In this document: positions 35,498 to 44,774 of the stretch, one piece after another
Numbering within the stretch: the stretch's first letter is position 1
How the letters are laid out: each line of letters begins with the position of its first letter
DNA from: Lacrimispora defluvii
GTDB taxonomy: Bacteria; Bacillota; Clostridia; Lachnospirales; Lachnospiraceae
NCBI GenBank assembly: GCA_013036995.1
Contig: JAAOXG010000020.1
Coordinates: 293,378 to 357,377 of the forward strand
Reading direction: 5' to 3'
Length of the DNA stretch: 64,000 nucleotides
Made by a program: the position numbers and the translations under genes
Notes under the pieces: model-generated
Told to the model about the DNA's origin: nothing
The model's input: the letters and a program-made list of their open reading frames with translations, nothing else
Databases searched by the model: none

Positions 35498-35719
35498 ATG
35501 ATGAGTTATAACACGAAGAATTATACAGAGCAAGGTGGAGAAAAGACCGTAATCGGTGGTGAACTTGTCATAGAAGAGGGGGCCAAAGTAACCGGCCTCC
35601 CTGTTCTTGAGAATCAACCCGGAAGCACTGCGGCTACTGTAGAGGACTTGGTAACGGACTTTAATGCCCTTCTTACCAAGTTAAAAGCTACTGGACTAAT
35701 GGTAGAGGATACTCCGTAG
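35498..35719 (+). CDS. Head fiber-like protein
   Basis: 73 residues: GGELVIEEGAKVTGLP followed by a helical C-terminus matches the small phage head fiber family (PF11133 type). GGGAGGTG precedes the ATG pair at 35498/35501. Decorates the capsid in related phages; dispensable there. Confidence 0.75.
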   Translation: MMSYNTKNYTEQGGEKTVIGGELVIEEGAKVTGLPVLENQPGSTAATVEDLVTDFNALLTKLKATGLMVEDTP

Positions 35720-35738
35720 AGAAAGGAAGGTGACGGTG

Positions 35739-36047
35739 ATGACAATGTTTGAAAAGGTAAAGGCAAATCTAATTCTTGAGCATGATCGTGATGATGAACT
35801 TCTTCAGACATACATCACTACTGCAACCTCCTATGCCGAGAGTTACCAGCATCTTCCGGAAGGTCATTATAGCAAAAATGCAATGCCGCCAACTACGGAG
35901 CAAGCCATTATCATGCTGTCATCCCACTTCTATGAAAGTCGGGATGGCAGTACGGGTGGCTTTTTTGCTGACAATGTGCAGGCGGGCCAGCAGGTTTGGA
36001 ATACGGTAAATTTACTGCTCAGGCTTGATCGGGATTGGAAGGTGTAG
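35739..36047 (+). CDS. Head-tail connector protein (gp6-like)
   Basis: 102 residues, helical: MFEKVKANLILEHDRDDELLQTYITTATSYAES...PPTTEQAIIMLSSHFYESRDGS is the gp6-like connector family that forms a ring below the portal. ATG 35739 chosen behind AAGGAAGGTG. Confidence 0.88.
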   Translation: MTMFEKVKANLILEHDRDDELLQTYITTATSYAESYQHLPEGHYSKNAMPPTTEQAIIMLSSHFYESRDGSTGGFFADNVQAGQQVWNTVNLLLRLDRDWKV

Positions 36048-36050
36048 CGT

Positions 36051-36386
36051 ATGAGCTTTGGAAAAATGAATATCTTTATAGATATTATTTCTGTTGAAAC
36101 AGTAAAAGACAGTGAGGGTTTTAGTAAACCCACTGATACCATTGTTGCGTCTGTTCGTGCCTATAAGGAAGACCGTCACGGGAATGAAAAATGGGCCAAT
36201 AGAGCAACATTCTCTGAAGCCACCGCACTGTTTTGCTTTCGTAAGATACCGGATATTCTGGTGTCTACTAAGATGGTCATTGCGTGCAGTGATGGACGAT
36301 ACGAAATCACAAGTGTGGAGGATGTAAAAGGAAAAGGTATGTATATTGAAGCTTTGGCGAAAAAGGTGGTGGCATCAAGTGGCTAA
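36051..36386 (+). CDS. Head closure / head-tail adaptor protein
   Basis: 111 residues, beta-rich: IDIISVETVKDSEGFSKPTDTIVASVRAYKEDRHG...GRYEITSVEDVKGKGMYIEALAKK fits the SPP1 gp16/HK97 stopper family. Its end overlaps the next start. Confidence 0.85.
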   Translation: MSFGKMNIFIDIISVETVKDSEGFSKPTDTIVASVRAYKEDRHGNEKWANRATFSEATALFCFRKIPDILVSTKMVIACSDGRYEITSVEDVKGKGMYIEALAKKVVASSG

Positions 36387-36810
36387 AGCAGATGTTAAAA
36401 TGCCGGATGATTTTCTTCTAAAACTTTCAAAGCTGGGTGATAAGACAGATGAAATTATACCGAAGGTGCTGGAGTCAGGAGGGGAAGTAGTTGTAGAAAC
36501 AGTAAAGTCAAATTTACAAGGGACTATTGGTAGTGGAACAAAAGAAAAAAGCCGGTCTACGGGTGAACTAGTCGATTCCCTTGGTGTCTCCCCTGCTAAG
36601 CTTGATCGAAACGGTAATTTCAATGTAAAGGTAGGTTTTAAAGAACCAAGAAGAAATGGTGAAAGCAATGCCAAGATAGCCAATATCATAGAGTATGGGA
36701 AATCCGGTCAACCGCCTAAACCATTTTTAAAGCCAGCAAGAAGGACTTCAAGAAAAGCCTGTATAGAAGCAATGAAACAGCGATTTGATGAAGAGGTGGG
36801 TAAAATATGA
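36379..36810 (+). CDS. HK97 gp10-type tail-completion protein
   Basis: 143 residues. The family signature is the C-terminal KIANIIEYGKSGQPPKPFLKPARRTSRKACIEAM. The GTG at 36379 lies in the last codons of the head-closure gene, behind AAGGTGGTGG. Ends the head-tail junction set with the next gene. Confidence 0.85.
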   Translation: MAKADVKMPDDFLLKLSKLGDKTDEIIPKVLESGGEVVVETVKSNLQGTIGSGTKEKSRSTGELVDSLGVSPAKLDRNGNFNVKVGFKEPRRNGESNAKIANIIEYGKSGQPPKPFLKPARRTSRKACIEAMKQRFDEEVGKI

Positions 36811-37160
36811 GCATCTTAAAAGAATTAAATCTCATAGCAGATATGTGTAGCATTCCAGTAGAGACAGGTGTTTTTTCTGGTGTGCCTCCTGATGTTTATC
36901 TTGTAATCACACCTCTTGTCGATTTGTTTGAGGTTCATGCTGATAACAAGCCTGAATATGAAGTGCAGGAAGTTAGACTTTCCCTATTTGTAAAAGGTAA
37001 CTATATAGGCATTAAAAATAATTTAGTCCGCACTCTTTTGGGTGCGGATTTTACAATAACAGATCGTAGGTATATCGGGCATGAAGATGATACTGGTTAT
37101 CACCACTATGCCATTGATGTGGCAAAACCCTATGAATTTAAATTAGAAATGGAGGAATAA
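36807..37160 (+). CDS. Tail terminator-like protein
   Basis: 117 residues: FSGVPPDVYLVITPLVDLFEVHADNKPEYEVQEVRLSLFVKGNYIGIKNNLVRTLLGADFTITDRRYIGHEDDTGYHHYAIDVAKPYEF. Position between gp10-type and major tail genes, and length, fit the gp11-like tail terminator. It starts in the stop of the previous gene. Confidence 0.78.
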   Translation: MSILKELNLIADMCSIPVETGVFSGVPPDVYLVITPLVDLFEVHADNKPEYEVQEVRLSLFVKGNYIGIKNNLVRTLLGADFTITDRRYIGHEDDTGYHHYAIDVAKPYEFKLEMEE

Positions 37161-37163
37161 AAT

Positions 37164-37766
37164 ATGGCTACAATTGGTCTTGATAGACTTTATTATGCAA
37201 AAATCACCGAGGATGCAAACGGTGATGAAACCTATGAAACCCCAGTGCCCTTGGCAAAAGCCATCAGTGCAGAGCTTTCAGTAGAGCTTGCTGAGGCAAC
37301 GCTTTATGCCGATGATGGTGCAGCTGAAATTATTAAAGAGTTCAGAAGTGGCACATTAGCACTTGGTATTGATGATATTGGAGTGACTGCCGCAGGAGAT
37401 CTTACAGGAGCAACCATTGATGACAATCATGTGCTCATTTCAACCAGTGAAGACGGCGGTGACCCTGTTGCGGTAGGCTTTAGGGCTAAAAAAGCAAACG
37501 GAAAGTATCGTTATTTTTGGCTGTATCGTGTGAAGTTTGGTATCCCAGCCACTAATCTGGCTACCAAAGGCGATAGCATTACCTTCTCAACTCCAACCAT
37601 TGAAGGGACAGTGCTACGCAGGAACAAATTGGATGGTCAGGGCAGACATCCTTGGAAAGCAGAAGTTAACGAGGGTGATGAAGGAGTTACACAATCAATT
37701 ATTACCGGATGGTACAACGAAGTATATGAACCTACATTTGCCGCATCCGGTGGCACTGAAGAATAG
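37164..37766 (+). CDS. Major tail protein
   Basis: 200 residues, beta-rich: ATIGLDRLYYAKITEDANGDETYETPVPLAKAISAEL, AEATLYADDGAAEIIKEFRSGTLALGIDDIG, and FGIPATNLATKGDSITFSTPTIEGTVLRR match the phi13/HK97-type major tail tube family. Followed by the tail chaperone gene, as usual. Confidence 0.92.
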   Translation: MATIGLDRLYYAKITEDANGDETYETPVPLAKAISAELSVELAEATLYADDGAAEIIKEFRSGTLALGIDDIGVTAAGDLTGATIDDNHVLISTSEDGGDPVAVGFRAKKANGKYRYFWLYRVKFGIPATNLATKGDSITFSTPTIEGTVLRRNKLDGQGRHPWKAEVNEGDEGVTQSIITGWYNEVYEPTFAASGGTEE

Positions 37767-37777
37767 GAGGATGTTCC

Positions 37778-38161
37778 ATGGATAACGAACGCAGCGCAAA
37801 GATTACTATTAGTGGTCAAGAGTATGAACTTATTTTAACGACTAAGGCTACAAAAGAAATTGCAGGAAGATATGGTGGACTTGAAAACCTGGGTGAAAAG
37901 CTCATGAAATCTGAAAACTTCGAGATGGCACTGGATGAGATTGTATGGCTGATTACATTGATGGCCAATCAAAGTTTGCTTATTTATAACCTGCGAAATC
38001 CGAATGATAAGAAGAATCTTCTCACGCAAGATGAGATTGAACTTCTTACTTCACCTTTGGAGCTTGCCACATATAAAAACGCATTGATGGAAGCGATGTT
38101 TAAAGGGACGAAACGAAATATTGCATCGGAAGATGACTCAAAAAACGCACAAACCGGGTAA
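37778..38161 (+). CDS. Tail assembly chaperone, short form (gpG-like)
   Basis: 127 residues. Location between the tail tube and tape measure genes, length, and the helical region ATKEIAGRYGGLENLGEKLMKSENFEMALDEIVWLITLMANQSLLI fit gpG-type chaperones that coat the tape measure protein. Translation ends at TAA 38159-38161 unless the ribosome slips at 38140-38146. Confidence 0.88.
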   Translation: MDNERSAKITISGQEYELILTTKATKEIAGRYGGLENLGEKLMKSENFEMALDEIVWLITLMANQSLLIYNLRNPNDKKNLLTQDEIELLTSPLELATYKNALMEAMFKGTKRNIASEDDSKNAQTG

Positions 38162-38349
38162 ATGAGGAGGAGCTCTTTACCCGGCTTTTATATTACGGAA
38201 CAGTCCATTTAAATCGTACTGAAGAGGAAACATGGCTAACACCTCTTGGGCTTTTGATGGATTTATGGGAATGTCACAAACAGTTCCTTGGACTGAGCAA
38301 GCAAAAAAGGGAGATTTCCATAGATGATGTTATTCCCTATGGTATCTGA
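37778..38349 (+). CDS. Tail assembly chaperone, frameshifted long form (gpGT-like)
   Basis: A -1 shift at A-AAA-AAC (38140-38146) leads into an otherwise unexplained open frame from 38146 to TGA 38347-38349. It adds about 67 residues, including NEEELFTRLLYYGTVHLN, then TPLGLLMDLWECHKQFLGLSKQK and DDVIPYGI. Tail phages conserve this G/GT frameshift; the T part binds tail tube subunits. The extension has no own start signal and ends 25 bases before the tape measure gene. Confidence 0.85.
38140..38184 (+). promoter_or_regulatory. Programmed -1 frameshift signal
   Basis: The slippery heptamer AAAAAAC is in phase A-AAA-AAC. Seven bases further a hairpin starts: CCGGGTAAA (38154-38162) pairs perfectly with TTTACCCGG (38176-38184), extended by GAG/CTC across a bulged T. 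Heptamer, spacing and stem match textbook signals. Confidence 0.85.
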
Positions 38350-38374
38350 TTTTTAAAGGAAGGAGGCGGTGATT

Positions 38375-40660
38375 TTGGCAGATAACTTTGGGCTCAAAAT
38401 TGGTGTTGAGGGCGAGAAGGAATTTAAAAGTGCACTTCGTGACATCAATCAGACATTTAAGGTTCTGGGATCTGAGATGAAACTGGTATCCTCGCAGTTT
38501 GATAAGCAGGATAAATCTGTACAGGCCTTAACGGCAAGAAATGAAGTTTTAAATAAGGAAATAGATGCACAAAAGAATAAAATCGGTACTTTGGAAGCTG
38601 CCCTTAAAAATGCCGCTGAATCCTTTGGTGAAAATGATAAGAGAACGCAGGCTTGGCAAATCCAGCTTAATAATGCCAACGCTGATTTAAATAAGATGGA
38701 ACGGGAGCTTGGTGAAAATAACAAAGCACTAAATGAAGCCAGTGAAGGTTTTGATGGAGCGGGAAATGAAGCGGACGATTTTGGTGATGAGATAAAAAAG
38801 AGTGCCAACGTTGCAGATGATGCGGGAGGAAAATTTGAGAAACTAGGCAGTATTGTCAAAGGAATCGGTGTGGCAATCGGAGCGGCTATGGCCGCCATTG
38901 GAACTGCTGCAGTTGCCGCCGGTAAAAAGCTTTATGACATGGCTAATGATGCGGCTGCAGCTGGAGATGAGATTGATAAAGCAAGTCAACGTATTGGACT
39001 TTCCAGAAAAGGCTATCAAGAGTGGGACTATGTGCTTTCGCAAAATGGTGCAAGCATATCTACTTTAGAAAATGGCATGAAAAAACTAAATAACACGGTT
39101 GATGATGCCATCAATGGTAGTACTTCTGCCACTGATAAATTCAGGCGATTAGGAATCTCAATGGAAGATCTCCAAGGGAAATCAAGAGAAGAAATCTTTG
39201 AGATGACTGTGAGAGGGCTGCAGGGTATTGCTGATGAAGGAGAAAAAGCGGCCATTGCCAATGATCTCCTTGGAAACTCATCCGTGGAACTAGCAGCCCT
39301 TTTAAACCAAACTGCAGAAAGCACAGAAGACTTGAAGAACAAAGCCAGCGAGCTAGGGCTGGTGATGAGTGATAAATCCATCGATGCTGCAGTCGAGTAT
39401 ACCGATGCCATGGATAATCTTACCCGTTCTTTTACTGGTGTGAAAAACAATATCACTTCCCAACTCCTCCCCGGCTTTACCATGATCCTTGATGGTCTTA
39501 CAGGTCTAATCACAGGGCAAGAAGGTGCAGCGGAACAGTTAAAAGCTGGAGCCAAAGAAACAGTTGACCAGATAGCAGTAATTCTTCCTCAAATCTTAGA
39601 AGTGGTCACTGGACTGATAGCTGCCATTGCAGAAGTTGCTCCTGAGCTAGTCATTGCTCTTGTTAACGGTATTTTGGATAATTTACCAACACTGATTGAT
39701 GCAGCGACAAATATTATTATGACCATAGTGGGCGGTCTTATTGAGGCATTGCCACAGATAACTCAAGGGGCGCTTCAATTGGTACTAACTTTAGTGGATG
39801 GAATCATTGCCAATCTCCCTGCCCTTGTTGAGGCGGCACTTGTGATGATTGTTACCCTTGCCACTGGCATTGGTGAAGCACTGCCGGAACTAATTCCGTC
39901 CATCGTAGAAGCCGTGATTTTGATTGTAGAAACATTGATTAATAATCTGGATTTGGTCCTAGAAGCGGCTTTCCAAATTATCAGTGGTTTGGCACAAGGT
40001 ATCTTAAATGCACTGCCTACCTTAATTGAGGCTTTACCACAAATTATTAGTAGCATTATTACTTTTATAACCACAAATCTACCTAAGATTATTGAGATGG
40101 GTGTTCAGCTGACTATTCAGCTTGCGGCAGGATTAATTCGGGCTATTCCTCAGTTAATGGCACAAATTCCTCAGATTATTACAGCAATAGTGACTGGTTT
40201 AGGAAAAGCCATACCGGCCATTATTGATGTGGGTAAAAACATCGCCAGAGGACTCTGGGATGGTATTGCCTCCATGGTGACTTGGCTTAAAAACAAAGTC
40301 AGTGACATGGTTGGTGGAATTGTCAAAGGAGTTAAGGGACTTTTAGGCATCCGATCTCCATCTCAAGTTTTCGCTGGTATTGGTGAAAACATGGGTGAAG
40401 GTATCGGTGTAGGATTTGAGAAGGCCATGGATGATGTTAGTGAAGATATGCAAAAGGTCATCCCCACAGATTTTAATTTAGACTCCGATGTAAATGTAAA
40501 TGGTGGTGCAGGTGGCGGATATGGAATGCTTGGTGGCTCTTTAATTACCATTCAGCAGATGATTGTACGAAGTGAAGATGATATTAGAAAGATATCACAA
40601 GAACTCTACAATTTAATGCAGACCGGTTCTCGAGCACAGGGGCGCTTTATAACGACGTAA
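38375..40660 (+). CDS. Tape measure protein
   Basis: 761 residues. ADNFGLKIGVEGEKEFKSALRDINQTFKVLGSEM, then a coiled coil (about 45-130), a Gly/Ala-rich membrane-like stretch (GIGVAIGAAMAAIGTAAVAAG), and long hydrophobic repeats of the type ALPxLIxALPQII (about 400-630). The C-terminus has LLGIRSPSQVFAGIGENMGEGIGVGF. It sets tail length. TTG 38375 is preferred because AAGGAAGGAGG lies at good distance; GTG 38369 is too close. Confidence 0.93.
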   Translation: MADNFGLKIGVEGEKEFKSALRDINQTFKVLGSEMKLVSSQFDKQDKSVQALTARNEVLNKEIDAQKNKIGTLEAALKNAAESFGENDKRTQAWQIQLNNANADLNKMERELGENNKALNEASEGFDGAGNEADDFGDEIKKSANVADDAGGKFEKLGSIVKGIGVAIGAAMAAIGTAAVAAGKKLYDMANDAAAAGDEIDKASQRIGLSRKGYQEWDYVLSQNGASISTLENGMKKLNNTVDDAINGSTSATDKFRRLGISMEDLQGKSREEIFEMTVRGLQGIADEGEKAAIANDLLGNSSVELAALLNQTAESTEDLKNKASELGLVMSDKSIDAAVEYTDAMDNLTRSFTGVKNNITSQLLPGFTMILDGLTGLITGQEGAAEQLKAGAKETVDQIAVILPQILEVVTGLIAAIAEVAPELVIALVNGILDNLPTLIDAATNIIMTIVGGLIEALPQITQGALQLVLTLVDGIIANLPALVEAALVMIVTLATGIGEALPELIPSIVEAVILIVETLINNLDLVLEAAFQIISGLAQGILNALPTLIEALPQIISSIITFITTNLPKIIEMGVQLTIQLAAGLIRAIPQLMAQIPQIITAIVTGLGKAIPAIIDVGKNIARGLWDGIASMVTWLKNKVSDMVGGIVKGVKGLLGIRSPSQVFAGIGENMGEGIGVGFEKAMDDVSEDMQKVIPTDFNLDSDVNVNGGAGGGYGMLGGSLITIQQMIVRSEDDIRKISQELYNLMQTGSRAQGRFITT

Positions 40661-40673
40661 AGGAGGGCGATGT

Positions 40674-41447
40674 ATGGGATTTATTTATAATGGTATTAGT
40701 TCAAAGAACATGAAGATCAAAGCAAGACTCACAAGCTGGCAGGCATCGCCCGCTCTTAGAAACTCTTATGAAATGGTGCCGGGTAAAGCGGGTGTTGCCG
40801 ATTTTGGCTGTGACAGCTCAGAGCGAATTATTATCGTTAATTGTAATGTATACCCACAAAAAAGTTTTGCTGATCTAGTAGGTGTATTGGATGGGTTAGC
40901 TGAATGGTTAAACCCCATGAATGGTTTGAAACAACTTGTATTGGATGATATTCCGGATCGTTACTTTTATGCCCGTCTTACTGAGCAGGTGGATTGTGAG
41001 AGGCTACTTAGAACGGCAGGGGCATTTGATCTTAAGTTTATATGCCCAGATCCTCATGCTTATGCTTTGACTGATGAGCAATTTACAATTTCCAGTGAAG
41101 GCAACCATGAGATTGAAAGATTAACCGGAAATGCTGACTCAGAACCCGTCTATCAACTTAAGGGGACAATTAACAGTTCATCCTCTACCTATATCTCGAT
41201 TACAACAAATGGTGAAGAATTACGAGTTGTTGGAGCTTTGACAGCAGATGAAGTTCTTGTCATTGACAGTGGACTAGTGACAGCCAAAATAACGGATATA
41301 AACGGAAACACATTGAGAAATGGTTTACCAGGCTTGGATGAGCTGAATTTTCCTGTTCTTCATAAGGGAGATAATGAAATAGCAATCACTGTGGCGGGAG
41401 CAACATTTTCTGAATTAAGGATTCTGGCTAAGAGCAGATGGAGGTGA
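40674..41447 (+). CDS. Distal tail protein (Dit)
   Basis: 257 residues. GFIYNGISSKNMKIKARLTSWQASP, VPGKAGVADFG, IIIVNCNVYPQKSFADLVGVLDGLAEWLNPMNGLKQLVLDDIPDRYFYARL and FDLKFICPDPHAY are landmarks of the siphovirus Dit family, the hub between tail tube and tip. Confidence 0.92.
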   Translation: MGFIYNGISSKNMKIKARLTSWQASPALRNSYEMVPGKAGVADFGCDSSERIIIVNCNVYPQKSFADLVGVLDGLAEWLNPMNGLKQLVLDDIPDRYFYARLTEQVDCERLLRTAGAFDLKFICPDPHAYALTDEQFTISSEGNHEIERLTGNADSEPVYQLKGTINSSSSTYISITTNGEELRVVGALTADEVLVIDSGLVTAKITDINGNTLRNGLPGLDELNFPVLHKGDNEIAITVAGATFSELRILAKSRWR

Positions 41448-41451
41448 TCAG

Positions 41452-43974
41452 GTGGCCATTAAGTCGATTTTAACAGTGCAAACAGATTTCACAGGCGAGT
41501 TTCCAGTAAGTGATCAGACCGTTGGACTTTGGCGATTTAATGAATCAGTGCCAGATGGAAACACCATGCTTTTAGATGCGTCAGGCAATAACAGAAACTT
41601 CTTTGTATCCGGATGGTCAGGAACTTCAGCTAGTTTGGTCTTAGGTAGACTCGGGAGATTTTTCAGGCAAAACATTGTCAATCCTACAAGTGAAAGAACT
41701 CATTTAGTGGCTACCAATGACGGTAGCTTTTTTAGTGATTTAGGAGAAAAAATCGTAGTGGGTGGATGGATTAACCCGACAACTTATTCTATTGGTCAAA
41801 ATTTTATTCCCATCTTTAATACCAGACATGGACCAGGACAGCCGATTTTCTATGTTTCCTTATACCAAGGAAGATTAAGATTAATGCTTTATAATGCGTC
41901 GGGTTCGCTGATTTATGATCAAACGGAAACACCAAGTATTACCCTTAGGAATAATGGTTGGTATTTTATAGCGTCCATTATTGAAGTAAATAGCAAAAGA
42001 GTACAAAATTTGGTCTGTGACCGAAGTGATGGTGCTATTTGGCAATCGCCCATTAGAACTTTTACAGGAGATTTGAATCAAAACTGTGTAGCTAATATTG
42101 TCATGGGAATGCTGGCTGATACTTATTATTATGCGGGCGGATTTGATGATTGGTTTTATGAAAAGAATTCTGAGCTTACCATGGAGGAGCTTATTTCCTA
42201 CTTCAAATCTTCTATCTTGGCAAACGGTGGTGACAGTACCGCTGATGTAGATGCTCTAACGGAGCCGGGTACTGTTATGCTGAAGGCAACAAGTGGTGTT
42301 TATGCTCAAAATGGTCAGCTTTATACAACCGCAGCTGCCTGTGGCCTAGCAGGAACAGGACGAGTATCAGTAACCAGCGAATACACAGCAGGGGTAACTG
42401 CTATCTCCCTTGTTGAAACCTCCACCTCTGATGATTTAGTCAGTTGGACACAGTGGCAGTCAGTGGGACCCAGCGGAGAACTTCAGTCACTGAATAGAGC
42501 TTATATTCGTTATCGAATTACCTTGACCACTCAAGATACAACAAGAACACCTAAGCTTATAGAAATACAGCTTCATGATATTCCGAAACCACCTTATGAG
42601 AGACTTGGATTTGCTAGACCAGTTATTTTGGATACCACCGGTGCGTGGGAAGCGGTGTTAGAAAATGCCTTTGACATCATTGTAACCAGTGAGGTAAATG
42701 GCGCCGATATCTTGGAGTTTAAGTTGCCATTTCATGATCCCAAGCGAGAGTCTTTGGATAATGAGAAACAGGTGCAGATTGTAAATGATGTGTACCGAAT
42801 TCGAACCACGACAGATGAGAAAACTTCTGATGGACGAGTGATTACACAAGTGTATGCGGAAGCTGCCTTTTATGATCTTTCCTTCAGCGCGGCAAAAGAG
42901 CCGATGGATTTTGTCGCTGAAACACCAGAGGCTCCTATGCATTATGCCCTGCTTAGTACTGGTTGGACTTTAGGGAATGTCACGGTAAGTACAAGGAGAA
43001 CATGGCAATCTACCGAGAAAAACGCGCTATCAATTCTTCGAGCCACACAGAACATTCATGGAGGAGATTTAATATTTGATAGTGCCAATAGGTTGGTGCA
43101 TCTTTTGACATTTGGTGGTACAGACAGTGGAGCCTTGTTTTGCTATAGAAAAAACATGAAAAGCATACAAAGGGTAGTAGATACAAGAAGCTTAATCACT
43201 CGACTTTATGCATATGGAAAAGATGGGATGACATTTGCCTCTATTAATGGAAATAAAGAATATGTGGAGGACTACAGTTACTCATCAGAAGTAAGAGTGG
43301 CAACCCTTGATGCCTCATCCTTTAGCAATCCTTATCAGATGCTCGAGTTTGCTAATATGCGATTAGCTCAATATTCAAAGCCTAGAATTTCCTATGTTCT
43401 TTCAGCTATGGATTTATCCGTGCTGACGGGATATGAACATGAAGCTTGGAATCTTGGAGATATCGTTACCGTGGATGATAAAGACTTAAATTTGTCAGTA
43501 AAAACTCGTGTGGTACGCAGGCAGTACAATCTACAAGAGCCATGGAAAACAGTGCTGGAGCTATCCACCACCTTAAGAGAATTAGGGGATGCATCTGCTG
43601 GGTGGGATAAAGCTGCCGATATTTTATCCTCAGCCGATGTCCTTGACCGACAGGAAGTAAAAGATTTAGTCCCCTTTAACCATCTGAGAAATTCAAGAGC
43701 CGATGACGGGATCACCTACTGGCTCAATTCAGGGTTTGATGTTGATCCAAACAATGGTGTCTCAGGAGATGCTTCCTTTAAAGCTGATGGGGTTTTAGGC
43801 ATGACAAAAAGTCTATCTCAAACTATTTATCCAGCAAGCAGGAGGAGTTACACATTCTCAGCTCAGATTGCATCAGAGAATCTTCAAAAAGGCCCTAATG
43901 GGCAAGTCGGCATTGAAGTTATGATTGAATACGAGGATGGTACAACCGAAACCAGGTTTATTGATCTCTTTTAG
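41452..43974 (+). CDS. Tail tip / tail-associated protein with LamG-like domain
   Basis: 840 residues. A concanavalin-like (LamG) domain occupies about residues 15-265 (VGLWRFNESVPDG, VVGGWINPTTYS, YYYAGGFDDWFYEKNSELTMEELISYF). A middle part (about 390-740) resembles the prophage tail endopeptidase/Tal family: DIIVTSEVNGADILEFKLPFHDP, then ITRLYAYGKDGMTFASING and WNLGDIVTVDDKDLNLSVKTRVVRRQYNLQEPWKTVLELS. Start GTG 41452. Likely host-recognition tip protein. Confidence 0.85.
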   Translation: MAIKSILTVQTDFTGEFPVSDQTVGLWRFNESVPDGNTMLLDASGNNRNFFVSGWSGTSASLVLGRLGRFFRQNIVNPTSERTHLVATNDGSFFSDLGEKIVVGGWINPTTYSIGQNFIPIFNTRHGPGQPIFYVSLYQGRLRLMLYNASGSLIYDQTETPSITLRNNGWYFIASIIEVNSKRVQNLVCDRSDGAIWQSPIRTFTGDLNQNCVANIVMGMLADTYYYAGGFDDWFYEKNSELTMEELISYFKSSILANGGDSTADVDALTEPGTVMLKATSGVYAQNGQLYTTAAACGLAGTGRVSVTSEYTAGVTAISLVETSTSDDLVSWTQWQSVGPSGELQSLNRAYIRYRITLTTQDTTRTPKLIEIQLHDIPKPPYERLGFARPVILDTTGAWEAVLENAFDIIVTSEVNGADILEFKLPFHDPKRESLDNEKQVQIVNDVYRIRTTTDEKTSDGRVITQVYAEAAFYDLSFSAAKEPMDFVAETPEAPMHYALLSTGWTLGNVTVSTRRTWQSTEKNALSILRATQNIHGGDLIFDSANRLVHLLTFGGTDSGALFCYRKNMKSIQRVVDTRSLITRLYAYGKDGMTFASINGNKEYVEDYSYSSEVRVATLDASSFSNPYQMLEFANMRLAQYSKPRISYVLSAMDLSVLTGYEHEAWNLGDIVTVDDKDLNLSVKTRVVRRQYNLQEPWKTVLELSTTLRELGDASAGWDKAADILSSADVLDRQEVKDLVPFNHLRNSRADDGITYWLNSGFDVDPNNGVSGDASFKADGVLGMTKSLSQTIYPASRRSYTFSAQIASENLQKGPNGQVGIEVMIEYEDGTTETRFIDLF

Positions 43975-43988
43975 GAAGGAGTGGTGCT

Positions 43989-44183
43989 ATGGCTTATTTT
44001 TTCCATACAACTCATGTCATCTCACCGCGAGGGTTTAGTAAGATAAAGGCTCTAACCATTCGTATATATGTTTCTGATTGCACAGGTGCAGTGTTCTTTA
44101 CTGATATGCTTTTACAAGGAGGCTCTATTGCTACAGGCTGGACTCCCCATGTATCAGAAATTAAATGGACACTAGATGGGTAG
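43989..44183 (+). CDS. Small tail protein
   Basis: 64 residues. The end (VSDCTGAVFFTDMLLQGGSIATGW) is nearly repeated in the next gene as LEDCTGTVYFTDIQAQEGDRLTGY, so the two genes share a domain. GAAGGAG precedes it. Function unknown. Confidence 0.7.
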   Translation: MAYFFHTTHVISPRGFSKIKALTIRIYVSDCTGAVFFTDMLLQGGSIATGWTPHVSEIKWTLDG

Positions 44184-44192
44184 GTGGTGATA

Positions 44193-44774
44193 TTGTCAGT
44201 TTCTTTTACTAGATTTGCAGAGACCCTTCATTGCAAAGAAGAAAAGCGTGTTGTTAGCATAACGGTGGAACTACTTTTAGAAGACTGCACCGGTACGGTT
44301 TATTTTACCGACATTCAAGCGCAAGAAGGAGACCGCTTGACGGGTTACACAATCAATACAGAAACCATGCTCCAGAAATTTAGGCAGAATAATAGCATTG
44401 TGCCTGTTCGTTTTTATAACGGAGTGGTTCGTAGTAGTGAAACAATCATTCTCTTTAATCTTGGTAAAACCTCAGCTGGTCTTGATTGTCACATTTACCC
44501 GATACAGGGTATGCAAGCAGGAGGTATTGAGTTATCTCAAGGAGCTGGAGCACATAAGGTTAAGTTTAAAGATTCCATAAACCCAGGAGACACACTTTCT
44601 CTTTTAGCCTCTACCAGGCAGTGTTTGAAAAATGGGAGCCTTTCTGAAAAAGAGGGCTTTTTTCAATACACCGCAGCTAGTGACAGTAAGCATGTGGTGA
44701 AGTTAGAAGATAGAAAATCTGCCAGGGTATTATTCGAGTTTCAAGAAATGCAGGAAGGAAGTGAACGCCCATGA
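44193..44774 (+). CDS. Tail protein with duplicated DCTG domain
   Basis: About 193 residues. The first 55 residues repeat the domain of the previous gene; the remainder (VPVRFYNGVVRSSETIILFNLGKTSAGLDCHIYPIQGMQAGGIELSQGAGAHKVKF, ending FEFQEMQ) is beta-rich and unassigned. Start uncertain between GTG 44184 and TTG 44193; AGGTGGTGA favours the latter. Located between tail tip and GH18 genes, so probably a tail appendage part. Confidence 0.72.
   Translation: MSVSFTRFAETLHCKEEKRVVSITVELLLEDCTGTVYFTDIQAQEGDRLTGYTINTETMLQKFRQNNSIVPVRFYNGVVRSSETIILFNLGKTSAGLDCHIYPIQGMQAGGIELSQGAGAHKVKFKDSINPGDTLSLLASTRQCLKNGSLSEKEGFFQYTAASDSKHVVKLEDRKSARVLFEFQEMQEGSERP

Noticed and set aside
39600..40250. Regular repeats resembling a tandem DNA array
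   Set aside because: The periodicity is in the protein (ALPxLI-type hydrophobic repeats of the tape measure), not a DNA repeat array.
38449..40551. Several Ser/Pro/Ile-rich - strand frames over the tape measure gene
   Set aside because: Shadows of its low-complexity repeats, no independent signals.
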